NCBI GenBank assembly: GCA_019096065.1 | Contig: JAGUCH010000003.1 | Location: 2,604,001 to 2,668,000 of the forward strand | Direction: 5' to 3' | DNA: 64,000 nucleotides | Source of the DNA: Paracyclopina nana | Taxonomy: Eukaryota; Arthropoda; Copepoda; Cyclopoida; Cyclopettidae | Shown: one piece after another, positions 11,101-21,870 of the stretch | Numbering within the stretch: the stretch's first letter is position 1 | Layout: every line of letters begins with the position of its first letter | Notes under the pieces: generated by a model | Database searches by the model: none | The model's input: only the letters and a program-made list of their open reading frames with translations | Told to the model about the DNA's origin: nothing | Made by a program: the position numbers and the translations under genes

Positions 11101-11401
11101 TGGAACCTCCATTCTATTCCATTTGGCTGTAGCGAGGCCGCACCATCTGAAGCCTTCCTACTTCAAATTCATGAATAGAATCACTGGCAATCGGTAATTA
11201 ATGTTTCCTATAGCATTTTCATGATGAATGTATGTTATTTTTCTCAGAGTTGGCGAGATCAACCGGTTTTTGCTGGACCATGAATATCCTGGATTGAGTG
11301 AGGCCACCAAGGTGTACCGCCATCTTCCTCAATATGTTGAAGACAAATTGACATCTCCACACATGTTGCGTATTTTGAAGGAAATTCAAAAGACTGGATG
11401 A
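2189..11401 (+). CDS. TMEM135: TMEM135 homologue (peroxisomal/mitochondrial membrane protein)
   Basis: Nine exons join in phase to 456 residues, close to the 458 of the human protein: 2189-2341, 9386-9516, 9763-9889, 9945-10120, 10183-10378, 10432-10554, 10822-10965, 11027-11193, 11248-11401. The N-terminus has the family signature CYELGHTWNPSC. Multiple hydrophobic segments follow, then a cysteine-rich loop (CCGRPKCCPHQDEPC). TMEM135 proteins are Tim17-related multispan proteins linked to peroxisomes, lipid metabolism and mitochondrial dynamics. Exon 1 is separated from exon 2 by about 7 kb because a repeat-filled transposable element sits in intron 1; all other introns are 46-267 nt. The ATG at 2189 is preferred over an in-frame ATG at 2159 because family alignments begin near it. 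The final exon ends with a TGA shortly before a convergent gene. Confidence 0.88.
2415..2680 (+). repeat. left terminal inverted repeat of the TMEM135-intron element
   Basis: The outer portion carries short AAAGGC/AAAGGCAC words. The inner portion (about 2528-2660) carries TACTAAAAGGCACACAATGC and the GGCACACAATTACTAAAAGG motif, followed by an A/T run and TAATTGATTC. Both portions reappear inverted on the right side, but there they are separated by about 0.5 kb of unrelated, partly coding sequence. Confidence 0.7.
2815..3120 (+). repeat. GGCACACAAT decamer array (left orientation)
   Basis: Tandem near-identical copies of the 10-mer GGCACACAAT, with variants such as GGCCCACAAT and GGCTCACAAT. 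Further blocks of the same orientation lie at about 3299-3375 and 3657-3750. Between them run 150-200-bp related spacers containing TTTGCTGAGATAATG and TAACAACAAAAGCACAC. ORFs across this array in either frame encode only HNGTQ/PLCAIVCHCV-type repeats and are not genes. Confidence 0.9.
3990..4400. repeat. tandem triplicate of about 170 bp
   Basis: Three related copies begin near 4003, 4177 and 4350. Each opens with TCTCAGCAGCAKGCC and a TATGTAGTGCG-like word, followed by AAGGCTGCCGTTT. The first two continue to ACAGTTTTGGAAACCA and GAGAAAACTCAGCAT. The opening motif is the inverse of a segment at about 3118-3215, so this region lies close to where the element's repeat orientation flips. Confidence 0.6.
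4405..5100 (-). repeat. ATTGTGTGCC decamer arrays plus a 12-bp GTGGTCACAAAA array
   Basis: Here the decamer appears in the inverse orientation (ATTGTGTGCC) at about 4405-4570 and 4930-5090. Between them, 4758-4916 holds about 13 copies of AGTGGTCACAAA. That translates as SGHK/VVTK repeats on one strand and CDHF on the other, which is an artefact of the 12-mer. Confidence 0.88.
5208..5660. repeat. second 12-bp GTGGTCACAAAA array followed by an ATTGTGTGCC array
   Basis: About 20 diverged copies of the 12-mer run from 5208 to 5450, more degenerate than the first array (TTGGTTACAAAA, GTGGTCAGAAAA). They are followed directly by at least 16 near-perfect ATTGTGTGCC units to about 5655. The pairing of 12-mer array then decamer array is the same as at 4758-5090, so this unit probably arose by segmental duplication. 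Confidence 0.88.
5675..6795. repeat. 186-bp tandem repeat, about six copies
   Basis: The word GTCGTAGCAG recurs at 5860, 6045, 6231, 6418 and 6604, giving periods of 185-187 bp; a partial copy precedes the first. Each unit contains TAATTGCCCGAATTTTT, TATCTCAGCAAAGCA, a TTTACATTTTYGGAAACTGC segment and CTTATATTTTTAAAAG. The copies differ at only a few sites. A long ORF through this array is open because 186 is divisible by 3 and reflects the repeat, not a gene. Confidence 0.9.
6960..7410 (-). repeat. ATTGTGTGCC decamer array (right orientation)
   Basis: Degenerate copies at 6960-7250 lead into a homogeneous block at about 7255-7370. This array is the mirror image of the left-hand GGCACACAAT arrays and gives the element a very long, imperfect palindromic layout. 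Confidence 0.88.
7644..7800 (-). repeat. inner part of the right terminal inverted repeat
   Basis: The reverse complement reproduces the inner left arm, including TACTAAAAGGCACACAATGC, CACAATTGGCACACAATGCC and GGCACACAATTACTAAAAGG, followed by an A-rich run and AATAATTGATTC. In the left arm this block directly joins the outer inverted repeat; here it is separated from it by about 540 bp. Confidence 0.7.
7944..8276 (+). pseudogene. broken coding fragment embedded in the right arm of the element
   Basis: An acceptor-like site (TATGTTTTTGTCAG) is followed by a lysine-rich frame (NKKTFKRCYKRLKMQKANLM, then NLHAHKTDLETF) that runs to about 8150. From there the adjacent frame is open and continues as serine/acidic then basic sequence to a TAA at 8274-8276, ending SQKRRRKC, which looks like a nuclear-type basic tail. 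The shift between frames indicates a single-base indel or a missed splice. I do not recognise the protein. It could be a captured host exon or the remains of the element's own transposase. It has no counterpart in the left arm. Confidence 0.45.
8340..8466 (-). repeat. outer part of the right terminal inverted repeat
   Basis: Reverse-complementing gives GGGCTCTACTGGGTAAAGGC at the end, then a GGGGCAAAGGCATTATGATT core and a CTCCCTGATAAAAAGC block, matching the left arm at about 2425-2490 with few differences. It abuts the TTTATT duplication at 8467. Confidence 0.72.
8473..9385 (+). other. remainder of TMEM135 intron 1
   Basis: AT-rich intronic sequence between the end of the inserted element and exon 2. 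I see no exon, repeat array or RNA gene here. The short ORFs present have no recognisable similarity and lack consistent splice context. Confidence 0.5.
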
Positions 11402-11766
11402 AGTCCACTAGTAGCATAAGTAGTGGTGATTTTTGCGAGTTCGACCAATCCTCATCGAGCAATTTCGGTCATACCTTCGTCAGAAACGCCAAAAACTCTC
11501 TTGTCAGGCAAAAACCACGTCTGGTAATTTTCCCCCTAGCTTCTACGCATACGGTGGCGCCATCTTTAGTGGTAGCCAAAAACATCAAGTACATCTTCGG
11601 ATCCAGGCTGCAGCCTCTTTTTTGTACATGGCATGAAGTATGACGTCACTATTAATGGTGTCGTGCTATGCAATATGCGCGAGTGATTTGCTACTTTTTT
11701 CAAGGTGGAGAGGGAAAACCACGTAAAAAGAGAGCAACAAAATTAGCCTCAGCCTTCAGTTCCATT
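11402..11766. other. convergent 3' region between TMEM135 and the membrane-protein gene
   Basis: Both neighbours end here, so this is 3' UTR and spacer. Short ORFs are present but none carries a recognisable domain. Confidence 0.5.
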
Positions 11767-13691
11767 TTATAGACGCTGCAAAAAAGGAAAACTGTTATAG
11801 TACTATATCCTTCCAGACATTTTTAGCATGATTCTATCAAAGAAAGAGAAAGCAAGCTTTTATCCTAGTGCAACGGAGTAATAAGCTAATTGCATGATTT
11901 GCCTTGGCTACGTAAGTGAAGGAAAAGGACGGATATTACAACTTACTCCAATGAAGTAGAGAAAGATGACGAAAATTGCCGTGGCAATGCTGGAGAACAG
12001 TGCAATGAGGGCTATCACAGTCTTGAGCCTGCAAAGCGGTTTCATAATGGTCCACTTGATCACTTTGAGATCAAACGCCACGTGCACTTTATCCTCCTCG
12101 TCTTTCCACACGCGTTGATTCAGCACTTCCGTCATTTTCTGCTCAGTTTTGTCCTCCAGCGAAGAAATGACCTCGGAGACTTCTTGCGACTGCTCGCACT
12201 TATTTTGCGATTCATCCTCGGTCGCACTTTCAGCAGCGTTTTCCGCGTTCATCCCATCTCTGACAATGCTCTCGATTCTGTTGGTCATCTTGACACTTTG
12301 CAGGGGCAACTGCTTGAGTATATTCACCACTTGGTCCACTGACATCCCCGTGGGCAAGTTGATGGTCAAGTTGGTGGAGCAGTCCACATTTTGCTCTGGA
12401 GCAGAGCCTGGAGCTGAATTTGGAGCCAGAATGAAGTTGAGCTTGTCCACATGATTCACCTAGTAAAATAACTTATATAATAATGGCGTATCTTGAATTG
12501 TGGAAACTGCTGGTCTTACTGTCGTTTCAATGCGATAAATGGACGTTTCCCTTCTATACAAAGGGCCCTCAGTGGAAGGAAAGCAACCCGGGCCGTACGC
12601 AGTCGGAGCCATGATTATGATGTTCAACTCTTTGATTTCAACGCAAAAAGCTGCTTTTCAGCTTGAATGTCAAAGTTTTGTGTCAGCTCGCTCTGAAATG
12701 TTGATGCTGGGGATTCCCATCAACTTGGTGTCTATGTAGCATAACAGGCCGCTTTTTTACCTATACACCCGCTGGCAAGGTAGCTTCCATCAACCCAGCT
12801 GGTCCCAGGTAATATACCGAGCTATCTGCGCATCGATGGTGCGCGCTTGCATGATTTGAATTCCTATTTGCATTAACTCAATCCACGAAGAATTTGGCTT
12901 TAGCGTTAATGCTAATTTCTGCATGAATTTGTTGACAGCACTCAAAATTATTATCAAAATTGATGAATTGCTAAAAATCATGAATGAAATATTACGTGGC
13001 CTATGGATGTGACTTTTTTTCTGCTGTACTTCAAAAGTATTGACAGGCCTACTGTTCGCGCTGAGAAAAAAGCAAATTGCACTTGGATAACGATCAGGCT
13101 TCAAGCCTTGTATTGGATGAATGTATTTCGGTCTTTCATACGTTATTTGTAGTATATATATACAACTTTGAGACATGCTAGCTTCGCTTTCATCAGTTGC
13201 TATCACGAGTTTTCATGCACATGCCAACAACTGCAGGAAACTTGAACAACGCCAGGAAACTCCCATTTTGCAAACTTTCGGACTCATGACAGTTGGTACA
13301 GTTAAGCAAAAAATGCATGGATTTTACCTGGAGTTTGCTGCATTTCCCAGATTTGGGCGTTATGCCACAGCAGAGCAGCATAAACTAATCGAAGCATGGA
13401 AATTGTCCTTTTTTACTACTACAACTCGAGTACTTCTCTATAGCCACCTTTTGCGATTGCATGCCACCATGATGTATTGTTTGTGACTTTTTCATCGCCG
13501 CTGCTGACGTCGACTTCTGAGGCCTCGAGGGCCCCACTGTGGTAAAAGTGGTCACCAAAACGTCTCCCTTCGTACATGCATCCCAGATGCTCAAAATCCT
13601 GCTTTTAAAGTAAAAAGAGATTATAATATGCAAGATGGCAAAAAAACCCGCCGGATTCCCACTGTGTCATCGGAGCTTTCTTGGTCTGTGC
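11767..13691 (-). CDS. unrecognised protein with a C-terminal membrane anchor (5' exons tentative)
   Basis: The well-supported part is three exons: 12520-12650, 11947-12459 and 11767-11775. These give a luminal-looking region with N-glycosylation sequons (CSTNLTINL), an acidic stretch, and a C-terminal hydrophobic helix (TVIALIALFSSIATAIFVIF) four residues before the stop. Upstream, exons at about 12769-12816, 13451-13613 and 13648-13691 continue the frame with compatible phases and plausible AG/GT sites. They add a segment beginning DFEHLGCMYEGRRFGDHF and one reading SVYYLGPAGLMEATLP. I could not find a convincing initiator, so the 5' end is unknown. I do not recognise the family. It is divergent from the EF-hand gene. 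The first ATG in the safe region is at 12612. Confidence 0.45.
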
Positions 13692-13825
13692 TGTGGAACA
13701 AATCTTATTTTTAGTCAGTTTCGTTTTTGGTGTCGTGAGGACACGAGAATTTCACTCAAAGCATGAAATTGGAGCTGTAATGGAAATCGTCGTTGGAAAA
13801 TAATAGCAACTTAAAAACTCAGACC

Positions 13826-14483
13826 ATGGATACTTTGGCCATAAAATACACTCCCGAAGAACTGAGGGTAATTCAAGTCCATTGTGGTAATTATGTAGCT
13901 CTCATATTTTGCGCAGGAGATTTTCGAAAAGATGGATTGGGACAAGAATGGGACGATCTCTTGCGTGGAATTCAAATCCTATCTGCAGCAGCTCAAGAAG
14001 GGCGAGGATCTAGACCATGAAGAAGTTTTGAAAGCTTTCAACCAAATCGACTCCGATGGCAGCAAACAAATCAACTGGGAGGAGTTTTTCGTACGACTCG
14101 CGCGCAAAGTAGACTATGCCCCATAATTTTGACGCTTTTGGTTTGCAGGAAGCTATGATGACCATATCTGAGTCGGCAAGCAAATCGCCACTCAATGATG
14201 ACGAATTGACGAAAGTTTTCAACGAAATCGACGACGATGGAAATGGATACATAACACCAAGAGAGGCCAAAAAAGCATTCAGAAAGCTGGCCGAAAAGTT
14301 CAACATCAACAGGGTAATATAATATGGCTTTCGCTCTTTAGTAAAATGCCGAGGGAAAACGCTGATTTTCAGAACCAAGTGGACGAGTGGATCAAAGCTA
14401 CGGATTATGATTCCGATGGGAAAATTACGCTTGAAGAGTTCAAATTGGGAGTGGCCGGAACTGCCTTGATTGAAGATTTCTAG
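13826..14483 (+). CDS. calmodulin/troponin-C-like protein with four EF-hands
   Basis: Exons 13826-13867, 13917-14108, 14149-14313 and 14373-14483 join to 169 residues starting MDTLAIKYTPEELR. Four EF-hand loops are visible in order: DWDKNGTISCVEF, DSDGSKQINWEEF, DDDGNGYITPREA and DYDSDGKITLEEF, all with acidic residues at positions 1, 3 and 12 or close substitutes. The second has Lys and Gln at unusual places, so Ca2+ affinity there may be weaker. Length and spacing match calmodulin and troponin C, but sequence divergence prevents a firm assignment. Introns are 40-59 nt. An AATAAA signal lies at 14519-14524, 36 nt after the stop codon. Confidence 0.85.
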
Positions 14484-14970
14484 CCGATAGCCTGGTAATT
14501 GTTGTCGGTATTTTTATGAATAAAGAACACGAGAGAACAATCAATGCGGGTGGATGATCAATTGAGTTCACTATATTCCTAATATACCTATTATGTAATT
14601 ACTAAGTATCACATTGGGACCGACTTGGCGTACAGTCGTGTGCAGCAGCAATTGATTGAGGGGGGGCGAAAAAAAGGGGCAAGAGTCTTCTTTCTAAAAT
14701 GTCCAATTTTGATCTCATTGAAAAATGTAGGATACGATATGAGATTGCATTTGACTGGGCAAGCAAACTGCTAAGTCTTTCAAATTGATGGGAACTTATT
14801 ACGCTCAAGCTAAGCGATTGGTCAATGGTATATAAGTAAAAAAAAAATGCGCACAATCTTTTAAAAGGGGAAGAAGTCTCAACGCAACTTTGTATAATAT
14901 ACAATCAGTAGCTAGCACGCCTGTAATTGCTAGTATGGTCTTTTCTTCAGAATGTAACAAAAAGCCGATC
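14484..14970. other. convergent 3' region between the EF-hand gene and attractin
   Basis: Contains the EF-hand gene's AATAAA and presumably attractin's 3' UTR. No coding exon or repeat was seen. Confidence 0.5.
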
Positions 14971-17900
14971 TTATATGTCAGTAGATTGAGTTGTGTTACT
15001 TTTGCGACCTTTCCGACCTGCCTTTGGATCATCAATGGCAGGTCGGGAAGGAGCATCGGTGCTCGCCTTCCGAGGATTGCCTGCAAAAACACGACAGAGT
15101 GTAACCCACTTCTTTAAATCGAGTTATATCATGAGCATTACCTAAAGTGACAAGTGAGGAAGCTATGGCTATTCCAGTATACCCGTTGGGCGCGTACGGT
15201 TTGCCCCCTGTGGGCATCCGCACAATTAAAGAAAGGACGGCGGCTCGATTGCCCACACAAGGCTCTAAAGCAATTGGACTTGGCCTTGGCCGCTATGCGA
15301 AATCAAAAATTAAATCTGGGCAAAGAGAAATGTTTAGAGTTGAGGTTACCTTTCTGCGACGTCGCACATTTGTGACTTCGTCACGAGCCCCAGAACCGGA
15401 AGGAGTTGTGACGCCACACCCGCTTGCGCTCCGGGTGCGTGTGCTGCTCGAGGGATTTTCACCAGATGACAATGCCGAGGAAATGGTTGAGCTGTTGGGC
15501 ATCGCTGATGTCGCAGAAGAAGAGCCCGCACCACTGGAGCTCGATGCGCTGTGATCAGGCAGCTTTTCCAGCTCAACTAATACAGAGCCAAAAGGCCTGG
15601 ATGCCATTTGCTCCATCTCGACAAAGAGCCTTTGCCTGCGACGATAGCGGTCGTACTTTTGCTTGATCTTCCACAACACTGCGGCAATCAGCAGGAGCGC
15701 CAAGAAGCACCTAGGAAAATTTGGATCGATGAAAGCAAGTAAAGGGGAAATGGGCGCGTTCACTTACGTGGAAAACGTGATGAAAAATTGAAGCAAGTCA
15801 AGCTTAGGATGCTGCGAGAAAGATATGATGATCCACAGGGGTGGCTCGAAATCGTATACGTGTATGTAGAACGTTGTGTTGGCATCTTCGCCAAAAACGA
15901 ACTCATCTTTGGAAAATCGGTTCTTGAACTGAGTGCAATTCTGCTCCAAGACCATATGTTTCTCCACTTGGTCCGGACCCTCCCCGCTCACATACTTGAC
16001 AGTCAAATTCATCTGCAGAATGAAAATTATGATACTTTCCTTAAAACTACACGAGTAATCTACCTTCGCCGGAACGGAACAAGTGATTGAAAAATCAACA
16101 TCCACCTCCGGCTTCGTCGGAGTATTTTTGAAGTTGATGCCTCTCAAATGCTTGTCCTCAACCTTGCTCAGATTGAACGTGAACTGATAGTCTATTGCGA
16201 GGTCATCTGGAAAAAGAAAAAGGGTTATGCCTCAATAAATGCATTAGATGAAATCGGAGCCTCACAGTAACAGGACCCTTTGACGGGATCACCGTAGTAG
16301 TGATTGACTATGTCACATCTTTCGCATTTCTCGCCAATAATTCCTTTGGTTGTGCAGTGACATCTTCCTGTTTTGTGGTTACACTCTTTGGCTTGGCCAT
16401 TGCATTCGCATGCTTCAAGAAAGGAAAAAAGTTCAGCTTCTTAAGCGGAAAACGTAAAGCACAAAATTTAGCTATACCATCACACTCGCCCCCATTGACA
16501 GAGGAGCCAAAATATCCTTTGGCACAACGATCACACTGGTCACCCTCAGTGTTGTGCTGACAGGGCTGATCACATTTTTTGGTATCTTTGGTGCACGAAC
16601 TATGGCCATTGCACATGCAGTCTAAAAAGTATTAGTTATAACTGTTCTCAATTTCATTCACAGTGAGGAAAGATTACCTGGGCAAGAAGTGAAGTGCCAA
16701 CTTTTGTTCTCGGCCGCAGGACAAGTGTCTGCAGCCACCCACTCAGAATGGGTATGGCCTATTCTGACCCTCGCGAGAGGACTTGAGGCCCCTCCAATCA
16801 TGCATTCGCCAATACCTGTCCCTTTGCCCTGGTCACACCAGCCGCAACTTGGATTCGTGCGGCAGGCGTCGCAGGTTTTGTACCCCGCACAAATGTCATC
16901 AGGATCGGTTTCTTCGGCATCTGCATTAGCCTGAGGACACTGTTCAGATTGGGTGGTCCAATCCATGCACTGGCCGTAGGGAAAGGAGGCCAAGTAGGCA
17001 TTCCTGTCTATGCACATTGCCAGGTTTTTGCACCTAACAAAAAAACCAAAGATCTTATTATGGCTGCCGGTAATAGTGAACATTAAGGCTAAGCATTACC
17101 ACATGCACAGACTATTTGTGCAATTTGTGCACGACGTTCGTTCCGAACATGCGAGGTTGCACGTAGGAGGTAAAAGTTCGCTAAGAGTAGAGGGCTTCAA
17201 GCCAGAGTCCAGGATATCGTAGGTGATATTCGACAATATGCTTGTCTTCAGGTTGCTGTTGGCCTTTGTCTTAGTCTCTCTACAGTTAGATACTTTCACG
17301 CTATCCCACTCACAACCTTTGGTGGCCATGCACGAGTGGCAAGTGTGCAATCGCGAACAGCCGACAGTGTCATCCCCAGGGCATTCTTCCGGCTTGGTGA
17401 GGGTGGGATAAGCAGTCTCGGAGACCACCGAGAGGAGCTTGAGTGAGTCTTCCTCAAAGTCCTTGGCATTGTCCTCACTGAAGCCTGTATTGAAACGGGC
17501 CTTTCTCTTGAGCCCTGGAATGGGCAGAGTCTCAGGGGTGCACGACATCCACTTGCACTCGTCCTTGCACCAGACGCATCCGAAGGAAGTGGAGGTGCAC
17601 GCTGAGCAGCCTTTGAGCATTTCACAGGTGTTGGTGTAGTTTTCGGCCCTTTTGGTCGCAGGGCATGTCTCAAGAGCAGCCTTTGCTCGGTGAGGAGGGT
17701 GGCCCTCACAGGCGTCCTTTTTCGTATTCCAGACGCACTTGATGCCAGCCTTGGCTTCAAGGCAGTCGACTCTTGATTTGAAATACTCACACTGGCCCGG
17801 AGTGAAGACTAGGGTATCATTTTTGAGCATCCCATTGAATCCACCATGGATCACCATTGACCCATTCAGTATGATTGCCGAGTGGCCAAACCTATAAAAT

Positions 17901-19945
17901 AAGTGCTTGCTTTCTGGCTGCACTTTTTAGAATAAAAAGGCCTAATAGCTACCTTGGTAGATCGGTGTTGAGATTTGAGGGAAGCGCGAGGTTGTACCAC
18001 CTATCACAAACCATGTCATAGGCTATCACATCCGCGCTGTAGCATTTGGCACCTTGGGACCAGGACGTGTCATTGTGGGTGTTCCCTCCATAAACCAGCA
18101 TAAGACCAGCGGAGGCTACAGCAGAATGCAGGTATCGGTGGGATGTTGAGGACGAATGCCTTCGCCAGTTCTTGGTGATTGGGTCCAATGAGTACACCTC
18201 GTTGGAGATGACGGCTGCGGTGGAAGCTGTAGACACGTAGCCGCCATAGACGTAAATTCGATTTGTGATGTCGTCCCATACTGAGGAATGGCCGAAGCCA
18301 CCCCTCACGGGGTAGCCCGAAGTCGGCGGAATACTCCACTCTTTGTTGAAGAAATGATCTAGAGTATAAAAATCATGATGGATGCGACACATTGTTGAAA
18401 AGGTCAAATAGACGCACATTCTTGTACGGTGTCCAAATAACCATATTTCGGCGAGTGTCCAAAGATGACAATCATGCGATTGGATACGACATGAGCTGTG
18501 TGGCCCATGCTGTTGACTGGGCCACAAATCTTGTCGCTTTCTGACGCCATACATTGGCCGATGCTGATTTCAACACGGCCCCACTCTAAATTGGTGAGGT
18601 CTAACGCCCAGAGCTCGTGACTAACATGCCCAGAACGCATTGTGCCACCGTACATGTAAATCTGAAAAAGCCAAGCGCTGACGAAGGTATGCATTTTTAA
18701 ATGTCACCCAAACTATACCTTATCATCGTGGATGACTGCCGAATGACCAAATCTGGGACTTGGACCTTTCACCCCCTTCGCACGGACTGGCCTCCAAATG
18801 CCTTGCACATCAGGGTTGTCCATGTCTGGGCTAAAAGTAGCTACCATTTCGGGATGTGGTGAGTAGGAGAAGGTCTCCCCACCGACAATCCACATGCGGC
18901 CTCGAGTGTCCACCATCGCAGCATGAGACGTGCGTGGGGACATCCCTTCGCCGCCAACATCGAGTGACCTCCAAACACCTTCGTGGATTTCTTGCGAGCA
19001 ATCTTCTCCTGCCCAACCATCCTGACAGTCGCACTTTTTCTTCTCCTTGTTGCAGACACCTCGACGGACACCTTCGGGCTCGCAATTTTGCGGACAAGCT
19101 GGAACGTTGCACGCAGCTCCCTTGAAATCCTCATCGCACCTTATTTAAAAAAGTGATGATAAACCAAGGAATAAATAGTGTGATTGAAAGGTTATCATAC
19201 TTGCACTCGCCATCGACACAAGATCCGTGTCCAGAGCAGGTCAAATCATGCCTTTGACTGGGACAGGAATCAATGCTGAAAGTGATGTTGAATCCCGTCA
19301 TGTTGTACGCCACATCCGAGTAAAAGTGGATCAACATGTGGCCTGAAGTGCCAACAATTTCTGGCACTCTTTTCACAGAGTAGCGGTCTTGGCGTACCAT
19401 CCCGGATAGCACTCCAACAAGATCGCTATGTACGGAATCTCCGTCGAAAATGTACAAGTGATCCCAGCCGCACTCGGTGGCAAACTCTTTGAGATGTAGC
19501 CTTATGGTCGACTCTTGCGAGGGAGCCTCTACAAGCCATGTACATTTGGAGTCCACCGAGTAATTTCCGACAGCATCTGCCAGCCAGCCTTCACTGGCAT
19601 TGAGCCTAAGTGAAAAATCATTACGTATTTTAATCACCTTGCGAATCCTAAAATCGTTTTTTCTTCGGCTTACATGACTTTACCACCGCAAAGGTGGCAC
19701 CTATCCCCCATCCATCCTGGATTGCAAATGCACAAACCAGATGCTTGGTCGCAAACCCCGTTAGCCGTGCAAGGCTGCCGACAAGCCAAAGGCTTCGGAG
19801 TGGTCGACACTGATCCTTCGCTGGCCTCGGAGGCCGTCAAGGCCAAAGTTTCGGCAGAGGCTGGAGAAGCATCCGTTGAGCCAGACAGCGAAGTGGCCTC
19901 CAGGATGATCAAGACCATCATCAGAAAAATTAGCCTTGGATCCAT
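14971..19945 (-). CDS. ATRN: attractin / distracted
   Basis: Fourteen exons join in phase to 1,398 residues (19674-19945, 19201-19605, 18719-19139, 18418-18661, 17953-18358, 17100-17891, 16678-17033, 16478-16621, 16266-16412, 16064-16206, 15768-16012, 15350-15710, 15142-15292, 14971-15080). In order: signal peptide, EGF module, CUB domain (about 91-225), EGF module, Kelch repeats (about 270-600), PSI cysteine repeats (about 600-960), two laminin-type EGF modules (about 965-1062), a linker, one membrane helix near 1185-1205, and a cytoplasmic tail. The tail keeps the family motifs MASRPFGSV and ALEPCVGNRAAVLS. Attractins are plasma-membrane proteins acting in melanocortin signalling and myelination in mammals, and in cell adhesion and planar polarity-type roles in flies. 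I see no C-type lectin domain between the PSI and laminin-EGF regions, where vertebrate attractin has one. Confidence 0.93.
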
Positions 19946-20368
19946 GGTTTTTTTTCACAGCATTTCTAGTTAAATCAGCAAGGCCAGTGTGGCCTTTCCG
20001 CGATCGCTGCTGTGAAAACAGTATTTCGCGAAATTTTTACTCATGCAGCTGCAGAGTGAAAGATTCTCAGCTTTTTTACTCTTCTCATCCACCTGTTAAC
20101 AGCCTAAAATAGCCGAATAGCGCCAATTGCGAACCATAAATAAAAGATTAATATACACCTGGTAACGCTGAAGGCTGCCTTGACATAATGTGAGAGAAAC
20201 AGAGGAGCAGAACTGACGCATGCGCCATCTAGTGAAAAAAACACGGCAAATGCGTCATATGGTTTAAGAGCCTCCTTATTAAAGCTATTGCCATAGTGGC
20301 TATTGCATAAAGTTTACAAAACTTGTGTACTATTGCAACATGAGAAAATACTATGTTCAATTTACATG
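19946..20368. promoter_or_regulatory. upstream region of attractin and 3' flank of ATMIN
   Basis: 423 bp containing attractin's promoter on its left side and the end of ATMIN on its right side. No coding sequence or repeat recognised. Confidence 0.45.
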
Positions 20369-21867
20369 CTAGGAATTGACCTCATTTTCAAAAAGCATTG
20401 ACATGGTTTGAGTCTCCATGTGAACTAGATCATCTGCAGTGATGAGCATAGTCTGAGTCTCAATACTATTCATATTGTTTGTGGAGGTTGACTGATCCAT
20501 GGATATGTCAAACAACGCTGTTTGGGTGTAGTTAGAGCACAGAATGTCATCCAAGTCGAATTGGGTCTGGGCCTCAATGGTGAAAGCATCTTCTGCAGCA
20601 CCTGCAGAGGGCTTCAATAGCAGTTCCAGGTCATCAGTTTGAGTCTCTGTGCTGAATTGCTCAATTTCTCCCAACTTTGGAATACCTGAGCAGCCTTCAT
20701 CTCTTTTGCTTGTGGCCTCATCAACTTCAACTTGCGGCAAATCATTGTCATCTCCTCTAGGGCTAGTCTGAGCAGTTGCTGAGCAGGTTTTCAGATCAGT
20801 TGCTCCCATTAAAGGATCATGTTTTCTGCTTTTGGTTCCTGATGAAGTTGATAGCTCACTCAAGGCTATTGCAGCTGTCATTGTTAAAGAAGGCATTGGA
20901 GCAATTTTAATGAATTTCCCCTGGTGCTTTGCCAAGGGTTGTGGAGCAGGCTTATTGGAAACACCTTTGGCCTTCAATGAGCTACCTGAACTGAACTCTT
21001 TTGGTAAGCAATGTCCTTTGCGTCGACAATGTGTCTGTAGGTTTTCCAAGGCACCGAAGGTAGTCTGACACGTTGAGCATGTAAAGGACCTTCCACAAGC
21101 AGCTTTCTTGTGTCTTCGCAGAAACACGCCAGTAGAAAAGGCTGCAAGAAAACATTGCCTCAGAAAAACATATCTTATAAGGATATACCTTTCCTACCTG
21201 CATTGCACCTTTCACACACATGGGATTTGAATGCGTGCAACTTGAGATAGTGTTGCTTGAGTAGTGATAAAGTTGGAAAGAATTTGTCACTCTTGGCAGG
21301 TTTCTTGGACTCGTGACTAGTTATCGTGTGCTGGTTGATGTGGTATTTGCATCCAGGCAAAGGACAATAGAAGCGGTAGCTCCAATCTTTTGGAGCCTGA
21401 TTCGCGTCTTGTCTTGAAGGCTTTCGGAAGAGAATGCGACTCGTATCCTTGATGGTGGCAGGGCTTGCCCAAGTGCCTGGATGTTGCCGGCAATAATGAT
21501 CCTTGAGTGTCTTAAAGGACCAGCACGAAATGGAGCATTCATTGCAAGTGTAATCCCGAATGAGGCCTCCATCAATGGAATCTTCTTCAAGGCAAACAGC
21601 CACAACTTTGGGAGGTAATTCTAGCTGCAAAAAAGAGCTGTCACAATTGACAGGAGCGTTGATGAAGTTTAGCAAGATTTCCTTCAAGGAGTTTTTGCGT
21701 TTCGTTCCATCGGGCAATTTTTCATGCTTTTGCACTAAATGATTTTCAATGTCAGACATGTCTTCGAATGAGATTCCGCATGAACAGAATGCTTCTCCGT
21801 GATATAGCATGACAACTTCGTCTCGGTCCAGAAGAAGCTTTTGAATGAGGGCCAATTTTGATGTCAT
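20369..21867 (-). CDS. ATMIN: ATMIN/ASCIZ-type zinc-finger transcription factor
   Basis: Two exons (21198-21867, 20369-21141) give 480 residues. The first 300 contain C2H2-type fingers (CSCGISFEDMSDIENHLVQKH, with an atypical spacing; CNECSISCWSFKTLKDHYCRQH; CERCNAG continuing into exon 2; CSTCQTTFGALENLQTHCR). The C-terminal 200 residues are Ser/Thr/acidic and carry repeated TQT-type motifs: ETQTD, EAQTQF, NYTQTALFD, ETQTMLI, METQTMSM. Such TQT clusters bind dynein light chain LC8; ASCIZ activates LC8 transcription and is inhibited by LC8 binding, and it also acts with ATM. The start codon at 21867 lies only 3 nt after the ISCA2 stop and in the same frame, an unusual layout discussed in the findings. 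Confidence 0.88.
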
Positions 21868-21870
21868 ATT

